From: Janthinobacterium sp.
Lineage (GTDB): Bacteria > Pseudomonadota > Gammaproteobacteria > Burkholderiales > Chitinibacteraceae
Assembly (NCBI GenBank): GCA_025360045.1
Contig: JANYCY010000033.1
Coordinates: forward strand, 23,171 to 87,170
Reading direction: 5' to 3'
DNA: 64,000 nt
A model generated the notes under the pieces. That model was given only the letters and a program-made list of their open reading frames with translations, had not been told where the DNA came from and ran no database searches. The position numbers and the translations under genes are program-made. Within the stretch, counting starts at the first letter, position 1, and each line of letters opens with the position of its first letter. Positions 35,561-44,297 of the stretch are shown here, piece by piece.

Positions 35561-36322
35561 TTGCTGAGGCTAAAATATATTTTTCTATCGCTATTACTCA
35601 ATCTCACATTTGAGGCATTGGTTTTTGCCGAAACAATTAAAGTAGTCACCGAGGAGCTTGCTCCATATAACTATACCGAAAAAGGTGTTTTAACTGGATT
35701 TTGCACCGAGATTGTTCAGGCTATCCTCAAAGAAATCAATATTCAAGGCGATTTTCAATCTATGCCTTGGGCAAGGGCTTATGACAGTGCACTTAGAAAC
35801 GAAAATGTCCTGATCTATTCAATTGGTCGCACGCCACAAAGAGAAATGCTGTTTAAATGGGTAGGCCCGATTGCTCCTGCCAATAATTATTTATTTGCTC
35901 TAGCCAGTAACAATATAAAAATATCTCAATTAGCAGATGCAAAAAAATACCAAATTGCAAGCGTCAACGCAGATGTTGGCGAGCAATTTTTAGAATCCCA
36001 AGGATTTTTAAAAGGAAAGAACCTACAGTCAAGCGTGAAATATCAGCTGAATTACGAAAAATTAAAACTTAGGCGCGTTGATTTATGGGTCATGAACGAA
36101 ATGGCAGCTTATCACCTTGTTCGCCAAGCAGGCGATGATCCCGCAAAAATCCTAGTAAGGGCTTATAAACTTCAACTCAGCGAAAACGGATATTTCATTG
36201 CATTTAGCCATAAAACCTCTGACAAGGTCATCGACCGATTCAACATTGGGCTAGAAAATATAAAAAAAAAGGGCATATTTGATTTAATAAAAAAGAAGTG
36301 GTTATTAGAAGATTTAGATTAA
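35561..36322 (+). CDS. Periplasmic solute-binding protein, family 3 type (paralogue)
   Basis: A 253-residue paralogue of the preceding protein with the same landmarks: signal peptide (FLSLLLNLTFEALVFA), IKVVTEELAPYNYTEKGVLT, and MPWARAYDSALRNENVLIYS. The start is TTG, supported by GAGGGG 8 bases upstream and by the position 12 bases after the preceding stop codon. The two proteins differ enough to have different ligands. It is followed 75 bases on by the histidine kinase. The tandem arrangement without transporter genes suggests periplasmic ligand recognition for signalling; this is an inference. Confidence 0.85.
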   Translation: MLRLKYIFLSLLLNLTFEALVFAETIKVVTEELAPYNYTEKGVLTGFCTEIVQAILKEINIQGDFQSMPWARAYDSALRNENVLIYSIGRTPQREMLFKWVGPIAPANNYLFALASNNIKISQLADAKKYQIASVNADVGEQFLESQGFLKGKNLQSSVKYQLNYEKLKLRRVDLWVMNEMAAYHLVRQAGDDPAKILVRAYKLQLSENGYFIAFSHKTSDKVIDRFNIGLENIKKKGIFDLIKKKWLLEDLD

Positions 36323-36397
36323 ATTTTGGCTCCAAAGCCAATTCATCATAACAATTAATATTTCTGCTCATAAAAATCGATCACTTAAAAGCTAACC

Positions 36398-38755
36398 ATG
36401 CCGCATACCGCTCAATCTGGTCAATCGCTTGGAAGCCGCATGGTTTTGGCCACGCTGGTTTTTTGTTTTGTTTTTACGCTTGGCGCCGTGGCCGTCAAAA
36501 CATGGTCTGCATGGCAAATCAATTTAGCCGCGATGCGTAGCGAGCTCGGCCTGATCGCGCAGGTTTACCAACACACATTAAGTAAAGCCATCTGGGAGAT
36601 GGATAGAGATGCGCTAAGCACCCATTTGGCCAGCGCCTCTAAAGTATTGGCCGTAGGTCAGATTGTCATCACTATTATGCCAGAGCAGCTTGCCACAGAA
36701 AGCTTTGCTTTCAAGCAACCCGGTTGGGAAAAATCGACCATCGCCCCCTCCCAACAACTTACTCTAAGTTACCAATCCTTTTCCAACGCCCCTAGCCAAC
36801 AAGTAGGAAAGCTGACTCTTTATGGTGATGAACGCGTTTTGTGGTCACGTTTACGTGGTGAAGTAGCCGCAATTATTGTCACGCAAATTATCCAGTCCTT
36901 ATTACTGGCAGGATTTATTATGCTGATCTTTAACCGCTCTGTGACGGTGCATGTTCAACGTATTGCCCACCATTTAGCTCAATTAAGCCCCGCTAATTTG
37001 GGCCATCCACTCATCATGCAACGCTCTCCTGAGCGGCAAGATGAGCTCAGCATGTTGGTGTCTGGCGTCAACCATTTGCAAGGCAGCCTGTCAGATTACT
37101 TGCAGCAGAAACAACTCTACGAACAGGAGCTAGCCGAGCATCGAGATCATTTGGCCGATCGAGTGTGGGAGCGTACTGCAGAATTATTCGCCGCCAACAA
37201 GGCATTGGCTAGCTCGGCCGAAACATTACGCCAGCTAGGGGATATCGGAAAGGAGCTGACTACCAGTTTAAATCCGCACGCTATTTGCCGGACACTTTAT
37301 CGACACTTATGCGCCTTACTGCCCCTCGATGCCTTTAGTGTTGCGCTGCTTGATGAGCAAGGAGATCGCTTAAACCTTATTTATTACATCGAAGATGGCA
37401 GAGTCGCCGCCCCCACTGTATTGATGCTTGATCACCTCAGCTCGCTCTCCGTCTTAGCCTTTCGCGAAGAGCGTGAGCTGATTGTGGCGGATGAAGCACT
37501 TATCGAAAAAGCCCCTACACCCGAGGGAATTACACCCGATGCTCCCATGCGCACTGCAGTGCTACGCCCCTTAATTGTGAACAGCCAACGTATTGGGGTG
37601 GTGTCTATCCAAAGCCATAGCGCCAATGCTTTTCAGGAAAGAGAGCTAGAAATTTTACGCTCTACTGCCGTTTATGCCGCCATTGCACTCGCCAATGCAA
37701 CGGCCTACGCAGCAACAGAAGCATCTAGAGAACAAACCGCCAATGCATTAGAAGACTTGCGCCAAGCGCAGAGCCAGCTCATTCAATCCGAAAAAATGGC
37801 CACCCTTGGGCAATTGATTGCAGGTGTGGCCCATGAAATCAATACTCCGATTGGTGCAGTTAAATCCAGCGGTAAAAACATTGCCGATGCTCTAAGCCAC
37901 GCCTTAGAAAACCTACCCAAGCTGTTTCAATTGCTCAATGAAACTGACCAACGACGCTTTATGCAATTGATCAAGCACAAAGCTGAGCGCCTACTCAGCA
38001 CCCGCGAAGAAAGAAGCAAAGTACGCGCACTTAGCCAGCAACTAGCAGATGCTGCAATCTCCAACCCTCGCTACAAAGCAGGCATCTTGGTGCAATTACA
38101 TGCCGAAAACCATCTTGCCGAGTATTTACCCCTGCTCATACACCCCGAAAGCGCCCTCATCCTTGATACGGCTTACAGTATCGCCAGCATTATCGGCAAT
38201 ACGGACAATATCAATATGGCGGTAGAAAGCGTCACCAAGATTATCTTTGCGCTGAAATCTTTCTCCCGCTTTAATCATGAGGGCGTCAGCATCGAAGCTC
38301 ATTTAAAAGACGGCTTAGAAACCGTCCTGACCATTTATCAAAATCAAATCAAACAAAATATCGAACTTATCCGTAATTATCAGGATATCGAGCCGATTAT
38401 TTGTTTTCCTGACGAGCTAAATCAGGTGTGGACCAATCTCATCCACAATGCATTACAAGCGATGCAATATAAAGGGGTGCTTAAGGTAGAAATCAGCCGA
38501 AGCGGCAATGAAGCCATCGTAGCGATTTCTGATAATGGCTGTGGTATCCCAGAAAACATTCGCTCCCAAATATTTGACGTCTTTTTTACCACCAAGCCAG
38601 CAGGAGAAGGCAGCGGGCTGGGGCTGGATATCGTCCAAAAAATCATCGCCAAGCATCGTGGCCGAATCGAAGTGCATAGCGAAGTAGGCCAAGGCAGCAC
38701 CTTTACTATTTATTTGCCCTATCTCTCTGCAATAAGCCCTCTCTCAGCGATTTAA
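36398..38755 (+). CDS. Membrane sensor histidine kinase with GAF domain
   Basis: This 785-residue kinase has membrane segments at about 15-35 and 168-188. The periplasmic loop between them is about 130 residues. A HAMP-like region and coiled coil lead into a GAF domain (roughly 275-440). Phospho-accepting His479 lies in LIAGVAHEINTPIGAVKSSG, and after an unusually long helical insert the ATPase domain has NQVWTNLIHNALQAM, DNGCGIP and GSGLGLDIV. It should phosphorylate the receiver-GGDEF protein encoded 188 bp downstream. The two upstream binding proteins may present ligands to its periplasmic loop. Confidence 0.9.
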   Translation: MPHTAQSGQSLGSRMVLATLVFCFVFTLGAVAVKTWSAWQINLAAMRSELGLIAQVYQHTLSKAIWEMDRDALSTHLASASKVLAVGQIVITIMPEQLATESFAFKQPGWEKSTIAPSQQLTLSYQSFSNAPSQQVGKLTLYGDERVLWSRLRGEVAAIIVTQIIQSLLLAGFIMLIFNRSVTVHVQRIAHHLAQLSPANLGHPLIMQRSPERQDELSMLVSGVNHLQGSLSDYLQQKQLYEQELAEHRDHLADRVWERTAELFAANKALASSAETLRQLGDIGKELTTSLNPHAICRTLYRHLCALLPLDAFSVALLDEQGDRLNLIYYIEDGRVAAPTVLMLDHLSSLSVLAFREERELIVADEALIEKAPTPEGITPDAPMRTAVLRPLIVNSQRIGVVSIQSHSANAFQERELEILRSTAVYAAIALANATAYAATEASREQTANALEDLRQAQSQLIQSEKMATLGQLIAGVAHEINTPIGAVKSSGKNIADALSHALENLPKLFQLLNETDQRRFMQLIKHKAERLLSTREERSKVRALSQQLADAAISNPRYKAGILVQLHAENHLAEYLPLLIHPESALILDTAYSIASIIGNTDNINMAVESVTKIIFALKSFSRFNHEGVSIEAHLKDGLETVLTIYQNQIKQNIELIRNYQDIEPIICFPDELNQVWTNLIHNALQAMQYKGVLKVEISRSGNEAIVAISDNGCGIPENIRSQIFDVFFTTKPAGEGSGLGLDIVQKIIAKHRGRIEVHSEVGQGSTFTIYLPYLSAISPLSAI

Positions 38756-38942
38756 ACTATTTAAATACCAAGAAATAAGGCATGGGTAGATTCAAATATG
38801 CACCGCAAAAAACCTGCGCAGCTCCTATTTTTGAACTACAAAGAAAAGAACTGGTAAGCAAAAACAATGAAATATGTCAGTAAAAACAATAAATTACACA
38901 ATTCATCTTATTTCAGTAACAAGCGATTTTTAGAGATTTAAA

Positions 38943-39929
38943 ATGGCAACCATTTTATGTGTAGATGACGACAGCAGCGTGTTAAGCGCCCTGCGCTCTT
39001 TATTGGGCCAGTGCTTAGAGCATGATCAATTGGTCGAAATTGCCGAAAATGGAGCAGAAGCGCTAGAAATTATTGCTGAACTCGCCGAAGACGGGCTAGA
39101 GCTCAGCGTCATCATTGTCGATTACATCATGCCTGGAATGAAGGGTGATGAACTCTTAGTGCAGGTGCACGAGCTGCTGCCCAATACGATTAAAATTATG
39201 CTGACAGGGCAAAGTGATTTAAACGGCGTGAAGCGCACCATCAACGAAGCTAATTTATTCCGCTTTTTAGAAAAACCTTGGCAAAACGAAGATATTGTCC
39301 TCACCGTACAAGCCGCCATCAGAGCCTACGAGTTGGATCATCGGCTAGAGCTGCAAAATCAAGAATTACAGCGTATCAATGAAGAGCTAGAGCTAATCGT
39401 GGGCGAGCGCACACGTCAACTGGTCGAAAAGAATAAAGAATTAGAACAATTGGCCGTCACAGATCGTTTAACCGGCCTCTATAACAGGCTGTTTCTTGAC
39501 CAAGTATTAGAGCGAGAATTCAGCACCATAGGCCGCCACGGCACAACATTCTCATTAATATTGCTAGATATTGATCACTTCAAACACGTGAACGACACTT
39601 ACGGCCATCACGCCGGAGACGAAGTACTCAAATCCATCAGCAAAATACTCAAAGAAAGCGTCAGAGAAAGCGATGTCGTTGGCCGCTGGGGGGGCGAAGA
39701 ATTTCTCATCCTTTGCCCCAATACCTCACACTCAGACACGCTTAAAATTGCCGAAAAACTACGTTTAGCCATCGAGCAATACGACTTCGCATCCATAGGC
39801 TGCCGCACCGCCAGCTTTGGCGTGGCCAGTTACCAACAGGGCGACACGATTGCCACGGTAGAAGCACGAGCCGACAAAGCACTTTATCTTGCCAAAGATA
39901 AGGGCCGTAACTGCGTGGAGTCTGGCTAA
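38943..39929 (+). CDS. Response regulator with GGDEF diguanylate cyclase domain
   Basis: The 328-residue protein starts with a receiver domain: acidic pocket in ILCVDDDSS, phospho-acceptor Asp60 in VIIVDYIMPG, Lys in FLEKPWQN. A coiled coil (residues 135-170) joins it to a diguanylate cyclase domain with the active-site motif GGEEF in VGRWGGEEFLILCP near residue 250. GGEEF is a functional variant, and the preceding LTGLYNR and DIDHFKHVNDTYGH motifs are intact. I see no RxxD inhibition site just before the motif. Phosphorylation by the upstream kinase should promote dimerisation and cyclic-di-GMP synthesis. Confidence 0.93.
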   Translation: MATILCVDDDSSVLSALRSLLGQCLEHDQLVEIAENGAEALEIIAELAEDGLELSVIIVDYIMPGMKGDELLVQVHELLPNTIKIMLTGQSDLNGVKRTINEANLFRFLEKPWQNEDIVLTVQAAIRAYELDHRLELQNQELQRINEELELIVGERTRQLVEKNKELEQLAVTDRLTGLYNRLFLDQVLEREFSTIGRHGTTFSLILLDIDHFKHVNDTYGHHAGDEVLKSISKILKESVRESDVVGRWGGEEFLILCPNTSHSDTLKIAEKLRLAIEQYDFASIGCRTASFGVASYQQGDTIATVEARADKALYLAKDKGRNCVESG

Positions 39930-39965
39930 GCTGCATGGTTCAAGCCAAGCACTAGGGATAGTGCG

Positions 39966-40047
39966 CTAAACCTTAAAACACAGAGAAAACCCTTCAAGCG
40001 TTGGTTTTCTCTGTGGATCTTTGTGTTCTCTGTGGTTCAAGATTTGG
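39966..40047. repeat. R2 repeat, short copy
   Basis: CTAAACCTTAAAACACAGAG at the left and CTCTGTGGTTCAAGATTTGG at the right, with a shortened centre. It lies between the GGDEF and cupin genes. Confidence 0.8.
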
Positions 40048-40066
40048 CACTGTGTTACATCAAATC

Positions 40067-40537
40067 CTAAGCCGTCTGCAGCACCACAGGCCACGCGACT
40101 TGGCCAGGGATGCGGATCCCATCGTCTATCGTTCCCTGCTGCAAGCTATCTTGCTTGACCTGCAATACGATAAAACGCAGGTCATCTGTGCCGGTATTAC
40201 GATAGGCACGGATTCCGCCTGTACTAACACGCACCACCGAGCCCTCAGCAATCGCAAACAGTGCGTCATTCACCATAAATTCACCCTGCCCACTCAAAAA
40301 TAAATATATTTCCTCATGCTCCCGATGCTGGTGAGAAAAAGGCATGGCGGCGCCCGGCGGAAAACAGTTGTAAGAGATTTCAGCCCCAGAGAGCTGCAAT
40401 GCCTCTTTTAAAAATACCTTTCCTGGCACCTTGCGATTACCCAGCCCAGCAAAAGTGTATTCATACTGCATTAAACTCAGCAAAGATCCTAAATGAGCCG
40501 CGCTATAGTTAGCTCCGTGTTGGCTTTTAACATCCAT
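40067..40537 (-). CDS. Cupin domain protein
   Basis: The 156-residue protein is a single-domain cupin. Motif 1 is in PFSHQHREHEEIYLFLSGQG, with metal ligands His, His, Glu, and motif 2 in VVRVSTGGIRAYRNTG, where the usual final His is not obvious. The N-terminal 45 residues are an extension. Cupins bind metal and small ligands; the role here is unknown. It is divergent from a GlxA-type regulator gene, which may control it, although that gene is frameshifted. Confidence 0.85.
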   Translation of the reverse strand: MDVKSQHGANYSAAHLGSLLSLMQYEYTFAGLGNRKVPGKVFLKEALQLSGAEISYNCFPPGAAMPFSHQHREHEEIYLFLSGQGEFMVNDALFAIAEGSVVRVSTGGIRAYRNTGTDDLRFIVLQVKQDSLQQGTIDDGIRIPGQVAWPVVLQTA

Positions 40538-40623
40538 GTCGAACTCCAGCGGTGGTTAGTTACAAGCTGATATTAGGTCTGGCGAAAGCATAAAGTCAGT
40601 GGCAATATAGACATTATTAATGC

Positions 40624-40763
40624 GGATATGGACAGAGTATGAACACCGTGGCTTTCATCCTGCCAGACGCTTTATTTACCTCTGGTTTATTGAATATGGA
40701 TATGGATATGGGCACAGTATGAACACCGTCGCTTTCATCCTGCCAGACGCTTTATTTACCTCG
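40624..40763. repeat. 60-bp direct duplication at the start of the glxA-like gene
   Basis: The segment 40624-40683 recurs at 40704-40763 with about four differences. It covers the start codon and first codons (MNTVAFILPDALFTS) of the regulator gene. The repeat distance of 80 bp puts the first copy out of frame. Confidence 0.85.
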
Positions 40764-41689
40764 GGTGTCACGGGGATGCTGGATCTGTTTTACTTTGCCA
40801 ACCGCATTGCAGAGCAAGATGGTGGCCCTGTTTTGCGCTGGATCTTACTTAGCGAAAATGGACTAGCCGTGCGTAGCGCATCCGGCATTCTGCTAGCCGC
40901 AGCTGGCAGCAGCCATTTAGTGCCGATGCCATCGTTTTGCCAGGCGTGAGCTATACCGATTTACCCCGCTTTGAGCAGCGTTTACAAAGCGAGCAGCCGC
41001 TATTTCAGAAACTGCGGCAGTGGCAGGCAGAGGGCAAAATCATCGCTGCCAATTGCTCCTCGGTCGCCTATCTGGCTGAAAGTGGCTTACTCGATCAAAA
41101 AAAAACCACCATTAGCTGGTGGCTCTCTACTTGGTTTGCTCGCCGCTACCCCAAGACACTACTCCAGCAGCACGCCATCCTAACCGAAGAAGACAATCTG
41201 CTCTGCAGCGGCGCAACCAGCTCGTATATGAGCCTTGGGCTGCGCCTGATTGAGCGATTTGCTGGTCACGATCTGGCCCAGCAGTGCTCAAGAATGATGC
41301 TGATTGATACCCACCGCGCATCGCAAGCGCCCTATACCACCTTGCAACAATATAGCGGCCACAACGATCCACTGATCGAAAGCTGCCAACTCTGGCTACA
41401 ACAGCATATTGAACAGCCCTTTTCCCTGACAGAGCTGGCATCCGCCATGAATGTAGGTGAGCGCACCCTGATGCGGCGCTTTCAACAAGTGCTAGGCGAT
41501 ACGCCCCTCCACCATTTGCAACTGATGCGCCTCAGTAAGGCACGGCGCTTATTAGAAAACAGCGCTCTGGCCGTCGAGCAAATTATGTTTAAAGTGGGTT
41601 ATAGCGATCTAAGCAGCTTTAGACGCCTCTTCAAGCGCGAACTATCCTGCTCTCCGAGCGAATATCGCAGACGGTTTGCGAGTAACTAA
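40719..41689 (+). pseudogene. GlxA-type AraC family regulator, frameshifted
   Basis: The gene encodes a DJ-1/PfpI-like domain followed by an AraC helix-turn-helix domain. The N-terminal frame starts at MNTVAFILPDALFTSGVTGM and fails after LLAAAGSSH. The next frame resumes with ADAIVLPGVSYTDLPRF and continues through AANCSSVAYLAESGLLD to the DNA-binding part (LTELASAMNVGERTLMRRFQ). One extra base near 40916 would give 323 residues, the normal family length. The C-terminal half could be translated alone from the ATG at 40937, but would lack part of the sensor domain. It is divergent from the cupin gene. Confidence 0.8.
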
Positions 41690-41702
41690 TGGTGCGCAAC
41701 GG

Positions 41703-41900
41703 CAGCCCAAATCTTGAACCACAGAGGCCACAAAGAACACGGAGTTTCATGGAGAAAAGCAGGGTTTGAATTAAGTCTTGAGTATTTTAAAACCCAGCTA
41801 CTTGAATTCATGGTGCAGCTAATAGCATGGGGCTTAAATCTCCCCTTGAAACACACCGTAGCGAAGGCACTAAAATGGTCTTTTTGCTTAGCACACAGGA
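41703..41900. repeat. R2 arm joined to an R3 remnant
   Basis: An R2 left arm (CCCAAATCTTGAACCACAGA) is followed by a 100-bp linker and then CTCCCCTTGAAACACACCGT joined directly to AGCGAAGGCACTAAAATGG. The two outer ends of R3 are present and its central 180 bp are missing. Confidence 0.7.
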
Positions 41901-41903
41901 ACA

Positions 41904-41929
41904 CAGCCCGCTGATGGCTCAGCGGGCTG
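41904..41929 (-). terminator. Hairpin after gntT
   Basis: CAGCCCGCTGA / TCAGCGGGCTG, an 11-bp perfect stem with a 4-base loop, lies 10 bases after the gntT stop. The T run is poor, so it may be a weak terminator or a 3' stabilising hairpin. Confidence 0.55.
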
Positions 41930-41938
41930 CTCAAAACT

Positions 41939-43276
41939 TTACAGCATGGTAAATGCAGCCATCCCCACCAAGGCACCCGTTGTACCCAAAATGGTTTCCA
42001 TCACGGTCCATGTTTTCAGGGTATCTAGCTCACTTGCCCCAGTAAACTTACCAAACAGCCAGAAGCCGGCGTCGTTCACATGGCTCAGCACAATCGAGCC
42101 ACCGGCAATACAAATAGATAAAGCCGCTCTTTGCGCACCAGAGAAATCCAGTGTTTCAATAATCGGCATCACCAAGCCTACCGTCGTCAGGCAGGCGACC
42201 GTTGCCGAGCCTTGAATCACGCGCACGGCTGCCGCAAGTAAGAAACAAGCAAGGGCAATTGGCAGGCCAGCACCAATCAGCGCATTGCCCAAAGCACCGC
42301 CCACACCAGAATCCACCAGCACTTGCTTGAATACGCCACCCGCACCAATCACCAGCAAAATGGTCCCTGCTGGCTGCAAGGCTGCCGAGCAAATTTCCAT
42401 CACCTTGTTTTTGCTCATGCCACGGCGTAATGCCAAGCCATAAATGGCCACCATGCATGCAACCAAAATCGCTACAAATGGGTGGCCTACAAACTGTAGC
42501 CAGTGATATAAATTAGTATTGGGCTCAACAAAACGCGCTCCAATGGTTTTCAAGCCAACAAGAAAGAGTGGAAATAAAATCAGCGCAAAGCTAAAGCCCA
42601 AGGAAGGCATTTTATCTTCGTCTAAAGTGGGCTCTGTAACGTCTTTAGGCAATTCAAAGGTGACATATTTGCTGATGAAAGTGCCAAATAATGGGCCAGC
42701 AATCAGCATCCCGATAATCGCAGCAACCACGCCGATAGCAATCATCCAGCCAAAATCAGCTTTCATTTGCGAGGCAAGCAACATCGGGGTTGGGCCGGGC
42801 AGTAGAAAAGCAGCCGCCGCGGCCACACCGGCAAATAAAGGAATCGTCAGCTTCACCAGATTGCCACCAGTGCGGCGAGCAACGGCAAACACCATGCTAA
42901 TCAACAGCACCACCGCCACTTCAAAAAACAACGGCAGAGCGCAGATCAGGCCCGCAATCCCTAAGGCGAAATGTGCACGGCTTTCACCAAAAGTAGAAAG
43001 CAGCTTTCGGGCAATCTGATCTAGCGCACCCGTTTCATGCAAGATCTTGCCAAACATCGCACCCAGCGCCACCACAATGGCTAAAAAGCCCAGCGTGCCA
43101 CCCATGCCTTTTTCCATGGTGGCCGCAATTTTTTCCAGCGGCATACCGGAGAAAACCCCAGCACCAATCGACACCAACATCAGCGCTACAAAGGCATGCA
43201 AACGCGCCTTCATCACCAAGAACAACAACATCAATACCGAGCCAACGGCGGTTAATACCAGCGTTAATGTATCCAT
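41939..43276 (-). CDS. gntT: Gluconate:H+ symporter, GntP family
   Basis: The 445-residue protein is a polytopic membrane transporter with about 12 hydrophobic segments. It matches the GntP family in length and in motifs: GMGGTLGFLAIVVALGAMFG, FEVAVVLLISMVFAVARRTG, and RVIQGSATVACLTTVGLVMP. The family takes up gluconate and related sugar acids with protons. The start is 6 bases after the gntK stop, and the GGAG overlapping that stop serves as its ribosome site. Pairing with gluconokinase and a GntR-type repressor gene supports gluconate as substrate. gntT is the best symbol, though GntP paralogues are hard to separate. Confidence 0.93.
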   Translation of the reverse strand: MDTLTLVLTAVGSVLMLLFLVMKARLHAFVALMLVSIGAGVFSGMPLEKIAATMEKGMGGTLGFLAIVVALGAMFGKILHETGALDQIARKLLSTFGESRAHFALGIAGLICALPLFFEVAVVLLISMVFAVARRTGGNLVKLTIPLFAGVAAAAAFLLPGPTPMLLASQMKADFGWMIAIGVVAAIIGMLIAGPLFGTFISKYVTFELPKDVTEPTLDEDKMPSLGFSFALILFPLFLVGLKTIGARFVEPNTNLYHWLQFVGHPFVAILVACMVAIYGLALRRGMSKNKVMEICSAALQPAGTILLVIGAGGVFKQVLVDSGVGGALGNALIGAGLPIALACFLLAAAVRVIQGSATVACLTTVGLVMPIIETLDFSGAQRAALSICIAGGSIVLSHVNDAGFWLFGKFTGASELDTLKTWTVMETILGTTGALVGMAAFTML

Positions 43277-43282
43277 TGCTGC

Positions 43283-43825
43283 TTACTCCTGAGCGGTTTT
43301 TGCGCGGATGTGTTGCACGGCAGCGGCAACTACATTCTCTAGGCTTTGATCGATATCGATATGTGCTACATCGGGCTCATCACTGGCTGGCACTTCGAGT
43401 GTGGCAAATTGCGAAACCAGCATTTTTGGCTTTTGAAAGTGACCGACACGTGCTTTTAAACGCGATTCAATCAGCTCAAAACTGCCACTCAAATAAATAA
43501 AAGAGAGGTTTGGATTACCCTCACGCAAAATATCGCGGTAGGCTTTTTTTAAGGAAGAGCAAACAATCACTGATACGGTTTGAGTGCGTTGCATCGCGTA
43601 GGCTGCAGTGCTTAGAGCCGCAAGCCAAGGCGCACGATCTTGATCATCTAAAGGTTGGCCGGAAGCCATCTTGTCGATATTGGCGCGAGGATGCAGAAAA
43701 TCGCCATCCAAAAAACCACAGTCCAGCACGCGAGATACCGCGCTGCCCACTGCAGACTTACCACTTCCTGAAACACCCATTACAACAAAGACTTGGTGTG
43801 GTATTGCTTGATCGATCTGACTCAT
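43283..43825 (-). CDS. gntK: Gluconokinase
   Basis: The 180-residue kinase phosphorylates D-gluconate with ATP to 6-phosphogluconate, feeding the Entner-Doudoroff and pentose phosphate pathways. The P-loop GVSGSGKS is at residues 17-24. DGDFLHPRANIDKMASGQPL binds gluconate and RAPWLAAL follows, all in family positions. An AGGAG ribosome site 9 bases before the ATG at MSQIDQAI decides the start; longer in-frame starts run through the operator and promoter. It is the first gene of a gntK-gntT operon controlled by the GntR-type operator upstream. Confidence 0.95.
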   Translation of the reverse strand: MSQIDQAIPHQVFVVMGVSGSGKSAVGSAVSRVLDCGFLDGDFLHPRANIDKMASGQPLDDQDRAPWLAALSTAAYAMQRTQTVSVIVCSSLKKAYRDILREGNPNLSFIYLSGSFELIESRLKARVGHFQKPKMLVSQFATLEVPASDEPDVAHIDIDQSLENVVAAAVQHIRAKTAQE

Positions 43826-43868
43826 TGAATCGGCTCCTGATTGGCTTTCATCTGATTTTTCATTTTTA

Positions 43869-43884
43869 ATGTTACTGGTAACAT
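43869..43884 (-). promoter_or_regulatory. GntR operator of gntK-gntT
   Basis: ATGTTACTGGTAACAT is a 16-bp near-perfect palindrome and matches the known gnt operator form ATGTTA-N4-TAACAT. It lies between the -10 box and the gntK start, where repressor binding would block transcription. Confidence 0.85.
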
Positions 43885-43895
43885 TTTGTAGCGAC

Positions 43896-43924
43896 AGTAT
43901 CTCTCGCAATAAAAAAACTGCCAA
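43896..43924 (-). promoter_or_regulatory. gntK promoter
   Basis: TTGGCA (43924-43919), a 17-bp spacer and GATACT (43901-43896) on the minus strand. The operator begins 11 bases downstream of the -10 box. Confidence 0.65.
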
Positions 43925-43989
43925 GCAATAAATTTGTTGCAGATCAAATAAAGGGTAAAAGGGGGAAGCGGATAAGGGTAAGACCATAG

Positions 43990-44290
43990 TGATCTACACA
44001 AGTCAGTAGTACTTGTTCCTCCCTTTAAAAAGGGGACGCTGCCGTTGTATAGGGTGCAAAACGCCAGAGGCGTTACGCACCGTGGCAATCTTCATGGCAA
44101 AAGTGGTGCGCAAGAAAAACGACTTGCACACCCTATAAAAGCGTCAATATCCACTCAACTCTGTTTCAACATTTAACGCAGACAGAGCCTTAAAAAAGGG
44201 GGGTTAGGGGGATTGGGCACTGTTTGAGCAACAAAAACATGCCAAATAAATTAGCTAACAAGGCAAATCCCCCTCACCCCCCCCCAAAAA
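43990..44290. repeat. R5 repeat interrupted by an R6 repeat
   Basis: The outer parts match the R5 copy at 14835: ACACAAGTCAGTAGTAC and CCTCCCTTTAAAAAGGGG at the left, GGGGGGTTAGGGGGATTGGG and CAAATCCCCCTCACCC at the right. Between the R5 halves at 44048-44136 sits R6, plus about 55 unrelated bases. It fills the gap between the gntK promoter and gntR. Confidence 0.7.
44048..44136. repeat. R6 repeat (TATAGGGTG...CACCCTATA)
   Basis: The ends TATAGGGTGCAAAACG and CTTGCACACCCTATA are inverted, with GTTACGCACC and GGTGCGCAAG in the middle. A second copy is at 52629-52699. Confidence 0.75.
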
Positions 44291-44297
44291 AAAGCCA

